A stretch of DNA of 9,848 bases from positions 1 to 9,848 of the forward strand of contig JALSSH010000396.1 in assembly GCA_026984385.1 (NCBI GenBank). Reading direction: 5' to 3'. Below the pieces are notes generated by a model. It was not told the origin of the DNA and did no database searches. It was given only the letters and a program-made list of their open reading frames with translations. A program made the position numbers and the translations under genes. Source of the stretch: Ardenticatenia bacterium (GTDB lineage Bacteria > Chloroflexota > Anaerolineae > Aggregatilineales > Aggregatilineaceae). Positions 1-5,550 of this stretch are shown in pieces (the stretch's first letter is position 1; every line of letters begins with the position of its first letter).

Positions 1-215
1 CCCATCACCCGCACGATCACACCGCACGCGGCGGGGCACATGCGGCAGGTGGTGGCGTACCAAGTCGGCGTGCCGGCGAGCTGTTCTTCCGGCGGGCGGA
101 CGTAAGGCTCAAGCTCGACCCACCGCTCGGTTTCCTGGCTGCAACCCGCCAAGATAGCCGTTGCCGTGCCCGCCGCGCCGATCTTCAAAAAGTTGCGACG
201 TGAAATCTTGCTCAT
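1..215 (-). CDS. actB: ActB, alternative complex III iron-sulfur/Mo-oxidoreductase-like subunit (N-terminal 71 codons only)
   Basis: This is the start of a protein that continues past the left edge. Residues 4-10 (I-S-R-R-N-F-L) form a twin-arginine export motif, followed by a hydrophobic stretch ending in L-A-G-C at residues 22-25, which also fits a lipobox. After a short linker, residues 57-65 (C-R-M-C-P-A-A-C-G) match the CxxCPxxCG signature at the front of molybdopterin oxidoreductase-like proteins. In alternative complex III, ActB is the large extracytoplasmic subunit combining a Mo-oxidoreductase-like part with an iron-sulfur part, and it helps pass electrons from menaquinol to periplasmic carriers. 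The call rests mainly on its place directly after actA: the start lies 9 bases past the actA stop, and its GGAG site (positions 222-225) reaches the actA stop codon. Another Tat-exported CISM-family subunit is the main alternative, because only the N-terminus is visible. Confidence 0.82.
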   Translation of the reverse strand, partial: MSKISRRNFLKIGAAGTATAILAGCSQETERWVELEPYVRPPEEQLAGTPTWYATTCRMCPAACGVIVRVM

Positions 216-224
216 TCCTCACTC

Positions 225-782
225 CTAATAATGGCAGACCGAGCAATCCCACAAAGCGTCTTTATTTTCCTGTTGGGCGTGGCATCCCAGGCAAAAGCCC
301 ATATTCAGCAAAGCGGCAGGTTCGACCCGATCCATGTTGGCAATATCACCGTGACACGAACCGCACCCCACCCCAGCGGCAATGTGCGAGCTGTGGTTGA
401 AGTGCACATAGGACGGCTGAACGTTGACCCGCTTCCAAGGGATCGGCTCTTGGCGCTCCCAGTAGTCCAGCAGCTTGGCGATCTCGTCCCCGTCGGCAGA
501 AACCAGCTCGGGGGTGACGCCGCTTTCGTGGCAGCCAGCGCATTTCGCCACGCTGGGGATGGTGGCGGCGGGGCCTTTGGCAACGCCCACATGACAATAT
601 TGGCAAGGAATGCCAAAATCGCCGGCATGGACCGAATGTTTGAACGCGATAGGCTGCTCGTAAGCAGCGTCGGAGGCCGAGGCAACGAGGACAATTACGG
701 CGATGACCACCACAATCAGCCCCAAGACCCCGCCGCCGATAAGCAGCCGTAGCCAAGATGGCAGGCCTGCTAACCTACGCAT
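225..782 (-). CDS. actA: ActA, membrane-anchored pentaheme cytochrome c of alternative complex III
   Basis: The 185-residue product has one N-terminal membrane helix (about residues 13-35), then an exported domain with five CxxCH heme-binding motifs at residues 60-64, 81-85, 140-144, 164-168 and 180-184. Extra histidines at 49, 52, 127, 130 and 133 could be distal heme ligands. The last motif is followed by one tyrosine before the stop, a compact end that fits ActA. Five hemes plus a single N-terminal anchor directly ahead of an ActB-like gene is the canonical act order. In this complex ActA is thought to carry electrons from menaquinol oxidation towards a soluble acceptor or a cytochrome oxidase. 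The ATG at 782 is preceded by GGGAG at about 788-792. A multiheme cytochrome of another quinol-oxidising CISM complex is a less likely alternative. Confidence 0.9.
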   Translation of the reverse strand: MRRLAGLPSWLRLLIGGGVLGLIVVVIAVIVLVASASDAAYEQPIAFKHSVHAGDFGIPCQYCHVGVAKGPAATIPSVAKCAGCHESGVTPELVSADGDEIAKLLDYWERQEPIPWKRVNVQPSYVHFNHSSHIAAGVGCGSCHGDIANMDRVEPAALLNMGFCLGCHAQQENKDALWDCSVCHY

Positions 783-980
783 GAGGACTCCCTTCTTTAT
801 AGCATGTGACCAGCATCAAGATATCTCCGAATGGTCGAGGTATCGTAAGTCGGTATGTGGGTGTGCTTGTTTGGCGTTGTGCCTTTTAGGCGACAAGCGC
901 GTGTTGTTTACCGTCTCACGGTGAAAAGACAACGATCGCTTGCGAGGTGTGTATCGCGGATAATGACATTGTTCCCCCTG

Positions 981-1033
981 GTTCTTTTTAAGCCTTAATG
1001 CTTATTTACGTGTTTTTAATCCACAAAAAGAAC
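981..1033. repeat. Inverted repeat with 9-bp perfect arms in an AT-rich patch
   Basis: GTTCTTTTT at 981-989 is exactly mirrored by AAAAAGAAC at 1025-1033. Nested inside is a smaller inverted repeat, TAAGC (989-993) and GCTTA (1000-1004). It sits in the actA upstream region and could form a hairpin in a long actA leader or act at the DNA level. It is not a standard terminator on either strand, because no T-run follows a GC-rich stem. Confidence 0.5.
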
Positions 1034-1071
1034 GCCCCAAGCATACCCTATTCGCGCCACAAATCACAAAT

Positions 1072-1086
1072 TTTCGTTCAACGAAA
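1072..1086. promoter_or_regulatory. 15-bp palindrome, candidate operator
   Basis: TTTCGTT, a single C, then AACGAAA forms a perfect 7+1+7 palindrome. A one-base centre rules out an RNA hairpin with full arms, so a binding site for a dimeric regulator is the simplest reading. It lies between the divergent actA and coiled-coil genes. No regulator is encoded in the window. Confidence 0.4.
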
Positions 1087-1181
1087 CTCGCAATATTTCC
1101 GAGCGCGGCAACGTCGGCTCGCAAAGGAACGCGCCGCGCCCCCCCACGCACGTTTTGGCCCGCCGCCAGGCCCTCGGTCTG

Positions 1182-1190
1182 TGCTATAAT
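1182..1190 (+). promoter_or_regulatory. Extended -10 promoter (TG-n-TATAAT) for the coiled-coil gene
   Basis: TG at 1182-1183, one base, then a perfect TATAAT at 1185-1190 gives the extended -10 form, which can work without a good -35. No convincing -35 hexamer lies 16-18 bases upstream. The start of transcription would be near 1197, giving a leader of about 60 bases before the ATG at 1257. Confidence 0.6.
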
Positions 1191-1256
1191 TCCTGCACTT
1201 GAGAAACCAAACCACAGCACGATAACAAACACATTGGCGGTAGGAGCGCGCACAAT

Positions 1257-2474
1257 ATGGATTTGCAACAAGCAGCCCGCATGATCGAGTGGCTGGACGA
1301 AGAACGCCGTCGGGACAAAAACATCATCGCCCAGTTGGAAGAACGGCTCGCCCAACAGACCGAAGTCATCACCCAACTCGAACGACGGCTCAACGGCCTG
1401 GAAAGCGAACAGTCCACCATGCGCACCACGTTCCTCCCTGCCTCGCGTGAACAAGAGATCGCCGACCAGCTTCGCGCCGAGTTTCAACAACTCATTGAAG
1501 GCGCAGAAAGCAAGCGCATCATAGCAGAACGCGAAGCCGAACGCCGCGCAGATATCGCCCGCGAAAGTGTGGCCCGCATGATCCGCGACCTGGCCGAGCG
1601 TACCGAGGCGCTGGAGCACGCCGTCGAAGAGCTGCCCGCTGCGCGCGTGGAGCGCGACCGCGTGGCCTCGGCTTTGGCCGCCGTACAACAACGGATGGAG
1701 GATTTGAGCAAAAAGCTGGAAGAACCCGAGCGACGGCTCACATTCTTGGAAGAACAACGCCGCCAAGATGCGCGCCGTATCTCCGATATCCAATCCGAGT
1801 TACCGGAAATCCAAAAGCAAGTGGACGGTATCCGCCCGAAGTTGGAAGCCTTGGAAGGAATGACGTTGCGCAACGAAAAGCGCGTGCTAGAGCTGCAAAC
1901 CGCCGAGCGCGACCGCCGCGAAGAGATGCAACAGTTCATTGACCAGCAAACCCTGCTGCTCCAACAACGCGATCAACAGCTCGCCGAGCTGACCAAGAGC
2001 ATCGGCAGTTACGACGAAGATATGCGGCGCTATGTGGAGCGCTTCGAAAGCTGGGCAGAAACCCACCGCCAGATGCGCAAAGTGTTGGACGACTTCGAGC
2101 GCATCGCCGAACGGTTGGGGCGGCGCATCAATGAGGTGGCGGAAATGCAACGCCTTTCCGAGTCCCGCTTCCGCCAGGAATGGAACGACTGGATCACCGA
2201 CGACCAAAAGCGTTGGAAACAATTCACGCTCACCAACGACGAGGCTTGGCGCAATCACGAAAAGCAGTTGGAGCGCTTCCGCGAAAGCATCGAAGCCGTA
2301 CAAACCGCTCTGGGGCCGCTGAAAAACAGCGTGGATCGGCTTTGGAAATTGGAACGAGCGCGCGCCGAGATGTACCGCGACCGTTACCAGGCGTTGCTGT
2401 TGGAATACGACCAAACAGAACGCCCCGCCCCCACCCCGATTACACCGGTGAGCAACGGCGGGGACGAGGAATAA
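1257..2474 (+). CDS. Long soluble coiled-coil protein of unknown function (405 aa)
   Basis: I do not recognise a named family. The protein is almost entirely predicted helix, dominated by Glu, Arg, Gln and Leu in heptad-like spacing from about residue 5 to 380. It has no signal peptide or membrane segment, so it is probably cytoplasmic. The N-terminus (residues 8-20, including M-I-E-W-L-D-E-E-R-R-R-D-K) looks like a distinct short motif ahead of the rods. Near residues 295-345 there is a Trp-rich helical segment (W-N-D-W, R-W-K-Q-F, A-W-R-N-H), then a disordered Pro/Thr/Gly tail. The ATG at 1257 has GGAG at 1243-1246, 10 bases upstream. It is transcribed alone, from its own promoter to its own terminator, so the neighbours suggest no function. 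An SMC-like or scaffold role is possible, but no ATPase motif is present. Confidence 0.85.
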   Translation: MDLQQAARMIEWLDEERRRDKNIIAQLEERLAQQTEVITQLERRLNGLESEQSTMRTTFLPASREQEIADQLRAEFQQLIEGAESKRIIAEREAERRADIARESVARMIRDLAERTEALEHAVEELPAARVERDRVASALAAVQQRMEDLSKKLEEPERRLTFLEEQRRQDARRISDIQSELPEIQKQVDGIRPKLEALEGMTLRNEKRVLELQTAERDRREEMQQFIDQQTLLLQQRDQQLAELTKSIGSYDEDMRRYVERFESWAETHRQMRKVLDDFERIAERLGRRINEVAEMQRLSESRFRQEWNDWITDDQKRWKQFTLTNDEAWRNHEKQLERFRESIEAVQTALGPLKNSVDRLWKLERARAEMYRDRYQALLLEYDQTERPAPTPITPVSNGGDEE

Positions 2475-2503
2475 AGCCCGCTGCCGCATTTGGGGAAAAC
2501 ATA

Positions 2504-2530
2504 CGGGGCACGTCGTGGCGACGCGCCCCG
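2504..2530. terminator. Hairpin terminator shared by convergent genes
   Basis: CGGGGC (2504-2509) pairs with GCCCCG (2525-2530). After one A/C mismatch, CGTCG (2511-2515) pairs with CGACG (2519-2523) across a TGG loop. It sits 29 bases past the coiled-coil stop and 33 bases past the sugar dehydrogenase stop. The T content is modest on the plus side (CTTTATG) and better on the minus side (TATGTTTT), so it may serve both genes. Confidence 0.7.
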
Positions 2531-2563
2531 CTTTATGTCACGGCGTGACCGCAACAAACACGA

Positions 2564-3763
2564 TCACGGCGCAAAGCGCAACACCGATCCCGCATAATCT
2601 ACCAAATACAGCTCTCCGTCCTCGTCTTCACCAAACGAGCTGACCTGTCGCCCGGATTCCAACGAGATGAGGCTTTGCCAATCGCCGTTCTCATCGCGTT
2701 GGGCCGCCCAGATCGTGCCGGTGCACCAGTCGCTATAAAGATAGTACCCTTGCAAGCCCGGCAACGCTTCGCCGCGATACACGTAGCCGCCGGTCACCGA
2801 ACACCAGCCGTTTTCGTGGCCGTACTCCAAAATCGGCATCACCACTTCGGAGGCGGGTTCTTTGCCGGAATACGGGTGCGAGCCTTCGTAAGCGTTCCAA
2901 CCGTAGTTTTCGCCGCCCTGACTGTCGGCGGGCTGGAAATTGATCTCCTCCCATTTGTTTTGCCCTACGTCGGCCATGTAGAGATCGCCGGTGGCGCGGT
3001 CAAAGCTGAAGCGCCAGACGTTGCGCAACCCCCAAGCCCAGATTTCCGGACGCGCGTCCTTTCTGTCCACAAAGGGATTGTCTTCCGGCACGACATAACC
3101 TTCTCCGGCCTCGGTATCCACATCCAAGCGCAAAAGCGTCCCTAACAGCGTGCGCAAATTCTGCCCGTTGCTCTCCGGATCGCCACCTGAGCCGCCGTCT
3201 CCCAGCGAAACGTAAAGGTAGCCATCCGGCCCGAAAGCGAGCTGCCCGCCGTTGTGGTTGGCGTAGGGCTGTTGGACGTAGAGAATCGGCTCGGCGCTTT
3301 GCGGATCGGCGCGGTTGGGGTCGTCTTCAGAAACACGATAACGCGCGATCACCGTGTGGCCGTTGTGGTCGGTGTAGTCAATAAAGAAAAAGCCGTTTTC
3401 CGCGTAGTTTGGGTGAAAAGCCAGGCCCAACAGCCCGCGTTCGGTATAACCATTGCCCAGCGCTTCGGGGCTGATCCGATCGGAAACGTCCAAAAACGGC
3501 TCGGGCAACACCTGCCCATCTTGCACAATCTTGATCTGGCCGCTTTGTTCCACCACAAAAAGCCGTCCCGATCCGTCCCCCGCGTGCGTGAGATCAAGCG
3601 GGCGAGAAAAGCCAGACGCCACTTCCACCAAGCGATAAGGAGTAGGCAATTGGGCGTCGTAATTTTTTGGACGCTCGCGGCGTACATACACCACCACCGC
3701 CAACGCCACAATCACCGGCACAGTCAATGCTGCCAAAAAAAATGTGCGTCTCATGGAGTTCAT
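2564..3763 (-). CDS. PQQ-dependent sugar dehydrogenase, GSDH/soluble aldose dehydrogenase family, membrane-anchored
   Basis: The 399-residue product has an N-terminal hydrophobic helix (about residues 7-27) ending in R-R-E-R, likely an anchor or uncleaved signal, and then a six-bladed propeller domain of the GSDH family. Family marks are E-R-G-L-L-G (108-113), H-N-G-G-Q (170-174, containing the likely catalytic histidine), G-L-R-N (245-248), D-V-G-Q (265-268), N-Y-G-W (286-289) and T-G-G-Y (324-327). Cys321 and Cys347 could form a disulfide. Members oxidise aldose sugars outside the membrane using PQQ; the substrate here cannot be told. No PQQ synthesis genes are nearby. It follows hisS by 138 bases on the same strand with no clear terminator between, so co-transcription is possible. 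The start is uncertain: ATG 3763 is chosen, ATG 3754 is nearly equal, and the open frame extends to 3880 with an N-terminus unlike a signal. Confidence 0.85.
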   Translation of the reverse strand: MNSMRRTFFLAALTVPVIVALAVVVYVRRERPKNYDAQLPTPYRLVEVASGFSRPLDLTHAGDGSGRLFVVEQSGQIKIVQDGQVLPEPFLDVSDRISPEALGNGYTERGLLGLAFHPNYAENGFFFIDYTDHNGHTVIARYRVSEDDPNRADPQSAEPILYVQQPYANHNGGQLAFGPDGYLYVSLGDGGSGGDPESNGQNLRTLLGTLLRLDVDTEAGEGYVVPEDNPFVDRKDARPEIWAWGLRNVWRFSFDRATGDLYMADVGQNKWEEINFQPADSQGGENYGWNAYEGSHPYSGKEPASEVVMPILEYGHENGWCSVTGGYVYRGEALPGLQGYYLYSDWCTGTIWAAQRDENGDWQSLISLESGRQVSSFGEDEDGELYLVDYAGSVLRFAP

Positions 3764-3901
3764 AGAACTTCGGCGCAGAAAATCCCAGCCTTCAGGTTGG
3801 GGAACAATGCGCCCTTTCTCCTTTCGTTTACCCGTCGAACGATGAGGCGAACTTGCACAGCGAGATTGCCAAATGCCCACTATGTGCAGAACGCGCCCCC
3901 T

Positions 3902-5236
3902 TTATCCACCGAGCAAAGCGCGCACCGTCTGCACCGCATCAGCGCGTGAGGAGACCACTTCGTGCCCGTCGCTCAGCCGCTTAAACTTAACCACACCGGC
4001 GGCCAGTTCATCATCGCCCAAAAAGGCCACCACCTGCGCTCCTTTGCGGTCGGCGTATTGGATTTGTTTGCCCAAGCTGCGCTTCGGGTTCATATAGGCT
4101 TCGGTGCGCACACCGCCCGCGCGTAGCTCATTCGCCAGCGCCAACGAAGCGCTTTGCGTTCCTGCGTGAAAAACCGTCACCAACACCTGAACCACCGTGC
4201 CAGAAAGCTCCGGCGGATAGAGATTGAGCCGCTCCATCAGCCCGATGATACGCTCGATGCCAAAACTCGAACCGGTGGTCGGCAAACTCTCACGGCGAAA
4301 CAGCCCCAAGAGCTGATCATAGCGCCCGCCGCCGGTCACGCTGCCCAAATTTTCCGGCTTGGTGATGATCGTTTCGTAGATCGGGCCGGTGTAGTAGCCC
4401 AGTCCGCGCACCATCGCCAGGTCTACCGTGATATGCTCCATCGGTATCCCCATCGCGGCCAGGTGTTCGAGCATCTGTTCCAGCTCGGTGATGCCTTCCT
4501 GAGCGGGCACGACGCCGGCCAGTTGTTCGCGCACTTGGCCGAGCGTTTCTACGCCGCCCTCGCGCCATTGCAAAAGTGCCATCATACGCTCGATGGCATC
4601 CGCCGCGAGGCCAACAGCCGCCAACTCACGCTCTACGCCCGCCAAACCGATCTTATCCAGCTTGTCAATGCTGCGGTAAAGCTCGCTGAGCTGTGTTTGC
4701 GGCACTCCCGCATAAAGGCCGATGCCGGTTAGGATTTTGCGATTGTTCAGGTGCACGGTGAAGTCCGCAAAGCCCAGCCGTTGAAGCGCCGTCACCAACA
4801 CGCTGACAATTTCCGCGTCGGCGGCCATGCTTGCCACCCCGACAATATCCACGTCGCATTGGAAAAATTCACGGTAGCGTCCCTTCTGCGGGCGCTCTGC
4901 GCGCCACACCGGCGCGATATGGTAGCGGCGAAAGGGAAAAGTCAAGTCGTGTTCGTGCATCGCGGTATAACGCGCCAATGGCACGGTGAGGTCATAGCGC
5001 AGCGCCAATGCCTCCTTGCCGCCCGGGTGTTGCGCGTGGAAGATAAGTTTTTCGGCGTCCGCGCCATATTTACCCATCAACGTTTCGCGCATTTCCAACA
5101 CGGGCGTATAGATCGGCTCAAAGCCGAAAGTTTGGAAAATATCCGTAATCACGTCAATCACATATTGGCGTTTGATCACTTCGGCAGGCAAAAAATCGCG
5201 CATTCCTTTGGGCAAGCGGGCGTTGATCGTGGGCAT
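3902..5236 (-). CDS. hisS: Histidyl-tRNA synthetase
   Basis: The 444-residue class II synthetase charges tRNA-His with histidine in the cytoplasm. The N-terminus (L-P-K-G-M-R-D-F-L-P, residues 8-17) is typical of the family. Motif 2 lies at about 101-126 (P-F-R-R-Y-H onward to F-F-Q-C-D). The histidine-specific motif is at 277-284 (R-G-L-G-Y-Y-T-G), and motif 3 at 321-330 (T-G-S-S-F-G-I-E-R-I). The C-terminal 95 or so residues form the anticodon-binding domain. The length is a little above the usual 420-430 residues but normal. ATG 5236 has GGAG at 5246-5249, nine bases upstream. It is preceded by a promoter, a histidine-rich leader ORF and an intrinsic terminator, so its level probably follows the supply of charged tRNA-His. 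Confidence 0.97.
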   Translation of the reverse strand: MPTINARLPKGMRDFLPAEVIKRQYVIDVITDIFQTFGFEPIYTPVLEMRETLMGKYGADAEKLIFHAQHPGGKEALALRYDLTVPLARYTAMHEHDLTFPFRRYHIAPVWRAERPQKGRYREFFQCDVDIVGVASMAADAEIVSVLVTALQRLGFADFTVHLNNRKILTGIGLYAGVPQTQLSELYRSIDKLDKIGLAGVERELAAVGLAADAIERMMALLQWREGGVETLGQVREQLAGVVPAQEGITELEQMLEHLAAMGIPMEHITVDLAMVRGLGYYTGPIYETIITKPENLGSVTGGGRYDQLLGLFRRESLPTTGSSFGIERIIGLMERLNLYPPELSGTVVQVLVTVFHAGTQSASLALANELRAGGVRTEAYMNPKRSLGKQIQYADRKGAQVVAFLGDDELAAGVVKFKRLSDGHEVVSSRADAVQTVRALLGG

Positions 5237-5257
5237 AGGTTTTCACTCCAACAAGCA

Positions 5258-5276
5258 AACGGCAGACATAGCCGTT
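5258..5276 (-). promoter_or_regulatory. Hairpin just upstream of the hisS ribosome-binding site
   Basis: On the hisS transcript AACGGC (5276-5271) can pair with GCCGTT (5263-5258) across a seven-base loop. It lies between the leader terminator and the GGAG site, ending 8 bases short of it. It lacks a T-run, so it is not a terminator. It could stabilise read-through mRNA or space the ribosome site from the terminator. Confidence 0.45.
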
Positions 5277-5284
5277 ACAGGAAC

Positions 5285-5313
5285 AAAAAAAGCGTGGCCT
5301 TCGGTGTCCACGC
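5285..5313 (-). terminator. Intrinsic terminator inside the hisS leader (attenuator)
   Basis: Read in the hisS direction, GCGTGG (5313-5308) pairs with CCACGC (5297-5292), with CC/GG pairs possible inside the loop, and seven T follow (5291-5285). It ends 48 bases before the hisS start codon and lies downstream of the hisS promoter, so it must be bypassed for hisS to be expressed. On the plus strand no T-run follows it, so it does not serve that strand. Confidence 0.8.
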
Positions 5314-5345
5314 AGGGGTAAGCGGTACACAGGCCGTCACGAACT

Positions 5346-5387
5346 TTAGGGAGATGGGAAATGGTGAGGGTGGATAGCGTGCCGCAT
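5346..5387 (-). CDS. Histidine-rich leader peptide upstream of hisS (13 aa)
   Basis: This short ORF reads M-R-H-A-I-H-P-H-H-F-P-S-P and ends with TAA. Four of its 13 codons are histidine (codons 3, 6, 8 and 9: CAC, CAC, CAC, CAT). The ATG at 5387 has a GAAAGG ribosome site at 5395-5400, seven bases upstream, and lies about 22 bases from the predicted transcription start. An intrinsic terminator follows the stop codon after 32 bases, and hisS follows that. A His-rich mini-ORF between the promoter and terminator of a histidyl-tRNA synthetase gene is the hallmark of ribosome-mediated attenuation, as in the enterobacterial HisL leader. Its likely role is to sense charged tRNA-His through ribosome stalling rather than to act as a peptide. 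Chance occurrence is the main alternative; the combination of position, reading frame and ribosome site makes that unlikely. Confidence 0.8.
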   Translation of the reverse strand: MRHAIHPHHFPSP

Positions 5388-5415
5388 GACAAAGCCTTTC
5401 TCTTTGAGCGCACAA

Positions 5416-5444
5416 AGTATAATCAGGAAACGCGCGTCTGTAAA
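5416..5444 (-). promoter_or_regulatory. Sigma-70-type promoter of hisS
   Basis: On the minus strand TTTACA (5444-5439) and TATACT (5421-5416) are separated by exactly 17 bases, each matching five of six consensus bases. Transcription should start near 5409, 15 bases or so ahead of the leader ORF ribosome site. A 19-bp palindrome overlaps the -35 element. Confidence 0.8.
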
Positions 5445-5456
5445 GCAATTTTACAG
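5438..5456. promoter_or_regulatory. 19-bp palindrome over the hisS -35 element, candidate operator
   Basis: CTGTAAA (5438-5444), a five-base centre GCAAT, then TTTACAG (5450-5456) forms a perfect 7+5+7 inverted repeat. It contains the whole -35 hexamer, so a protein bound here would compete with RNA polymerase. The site lies in the divergent space shared with the CAP-protein gene and could act on both. No regulator is encoded nearby. Confidence 0.45.
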
Positions 5457-5514
5457 CTCAGCGCACCGTCCACGCGGTGGGTAAACGTATCTGGAGCTTC
5501 CGGCACGCTTCGTG

Positions 5515-5520
5515 TACACT
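5515..5520 (+). promoter_or_regulatory. Possible -10 element for the CAP-domain gene
   Basis: TACACT matches four to five consensus positions and lies 30 bases before the chosen start. The -35 region about 17 bases upstream (TGGAGC, 5492-5497) is poor. It is given only as the best candidate in the region. Confidence 0.25.
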
Positions 5521-5550
5521 GGGCACAGTGTCGGCCCAAGCAAGGAGCGT

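Larger units (their letters stand above)
783..1256. other. Divergent intergenic region between actA and the coiled-coil gene
   Basis: No convincing coding sequence was found in these 474 bases; the short open frames have no ribosome site and no recognisable composition. The stretch from about 980 to 1090 is clearly AT-richer than its surroundings and holds two inverted repeats, listed separately. A smaller inverted repeat, ACCGT-CTC-ACGGT, sits at 910-922. The rightmost part carries the extended -10 promoter of the coiled-coil gene. The actA promoter was not identified with confidence. A weak match, TTGTGA (1064-1069) and TATGCT (1040-1045) with 18 bases between them on the minus strand, would give a leader of about 250 bases. 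Confidence 0.6.
5285..5409 (-). promoter_or_regulatory. hisS leader RNA with competing structures (candidate ribosome-mediated attenuator)
   Basis: Three pairings on the predicted transcript compete. First, GCGG-CAC (5385-5379, over codons 1-3 of the leader ORF) can pair with GTG-TA-CCGC (5330-5322), with a two-base bulge. Second, GGCCT-GTGT (5335-5327) can pair with ACAC-CGA-AGGCC (5307-5296), with a three-base bulge. Third, the terminator itself uses 5313-5292. The first and second share 5330-5327; the second uses terminator loop bases and the first two bases of its right arm. Inferred logic: a ribosome stalled on early His codons covers the first segment, the second pairing forms, and transcription continues into hisS. 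Confidence 0.65.

Noticed and set aside
231..752. 173-codon open frame opposite actA
   Set aside because: It is a shadow of actA, whose five heme motifs show that the minus strand is coding.
796..801. Minus-strand TGC-TATAAA as the actA promoter
   Set aside because: It resembles an extended -10, but transcription would start at about 789, inside the actA ribosome site and only a few bases from the ATG.
998..1189. 63-codon open frame on the plus strand
   Set aside because: It has no ribosome site, its composition is irregular with a proline/arginine-rich end, and it overlaps inverted repeats and the promoter of the next gene.
3784..3801. Hairpin CCCAGCC-TTCA-GGTTGGG as a terminator after hisS
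   Set aside because: On the minus strand the stem has an A-C mismatch and is followed only by ATTTTC. It also lies about 100 bases past hisS and just before the sugar dehydrogenase start.
5285..5409. T-box riboswitch upstream of hisS
   Set aside because: T-boxes often control synthetase genes, and GUGGACACCG near 5310 loosely resembles the T-box sequence. However, there is an extra base after UGG, the base after UGG would not match the C discriminator of tRNA-His, and the leader (about 125 bases before the terminator) is short for a stem I. The His-rich ORF explains the region better.
5418..5423. Plus-strand TATAAT as a promoter for the CAP-protein gene
   Set aside because: The hexamer is perfect, but no -35 lies at a usable distance (TTGAGC is only 8 bases away, ATGACA 26). 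Its bases overlap the minus-strand -10 of hisS, which has a well-spaced -35.
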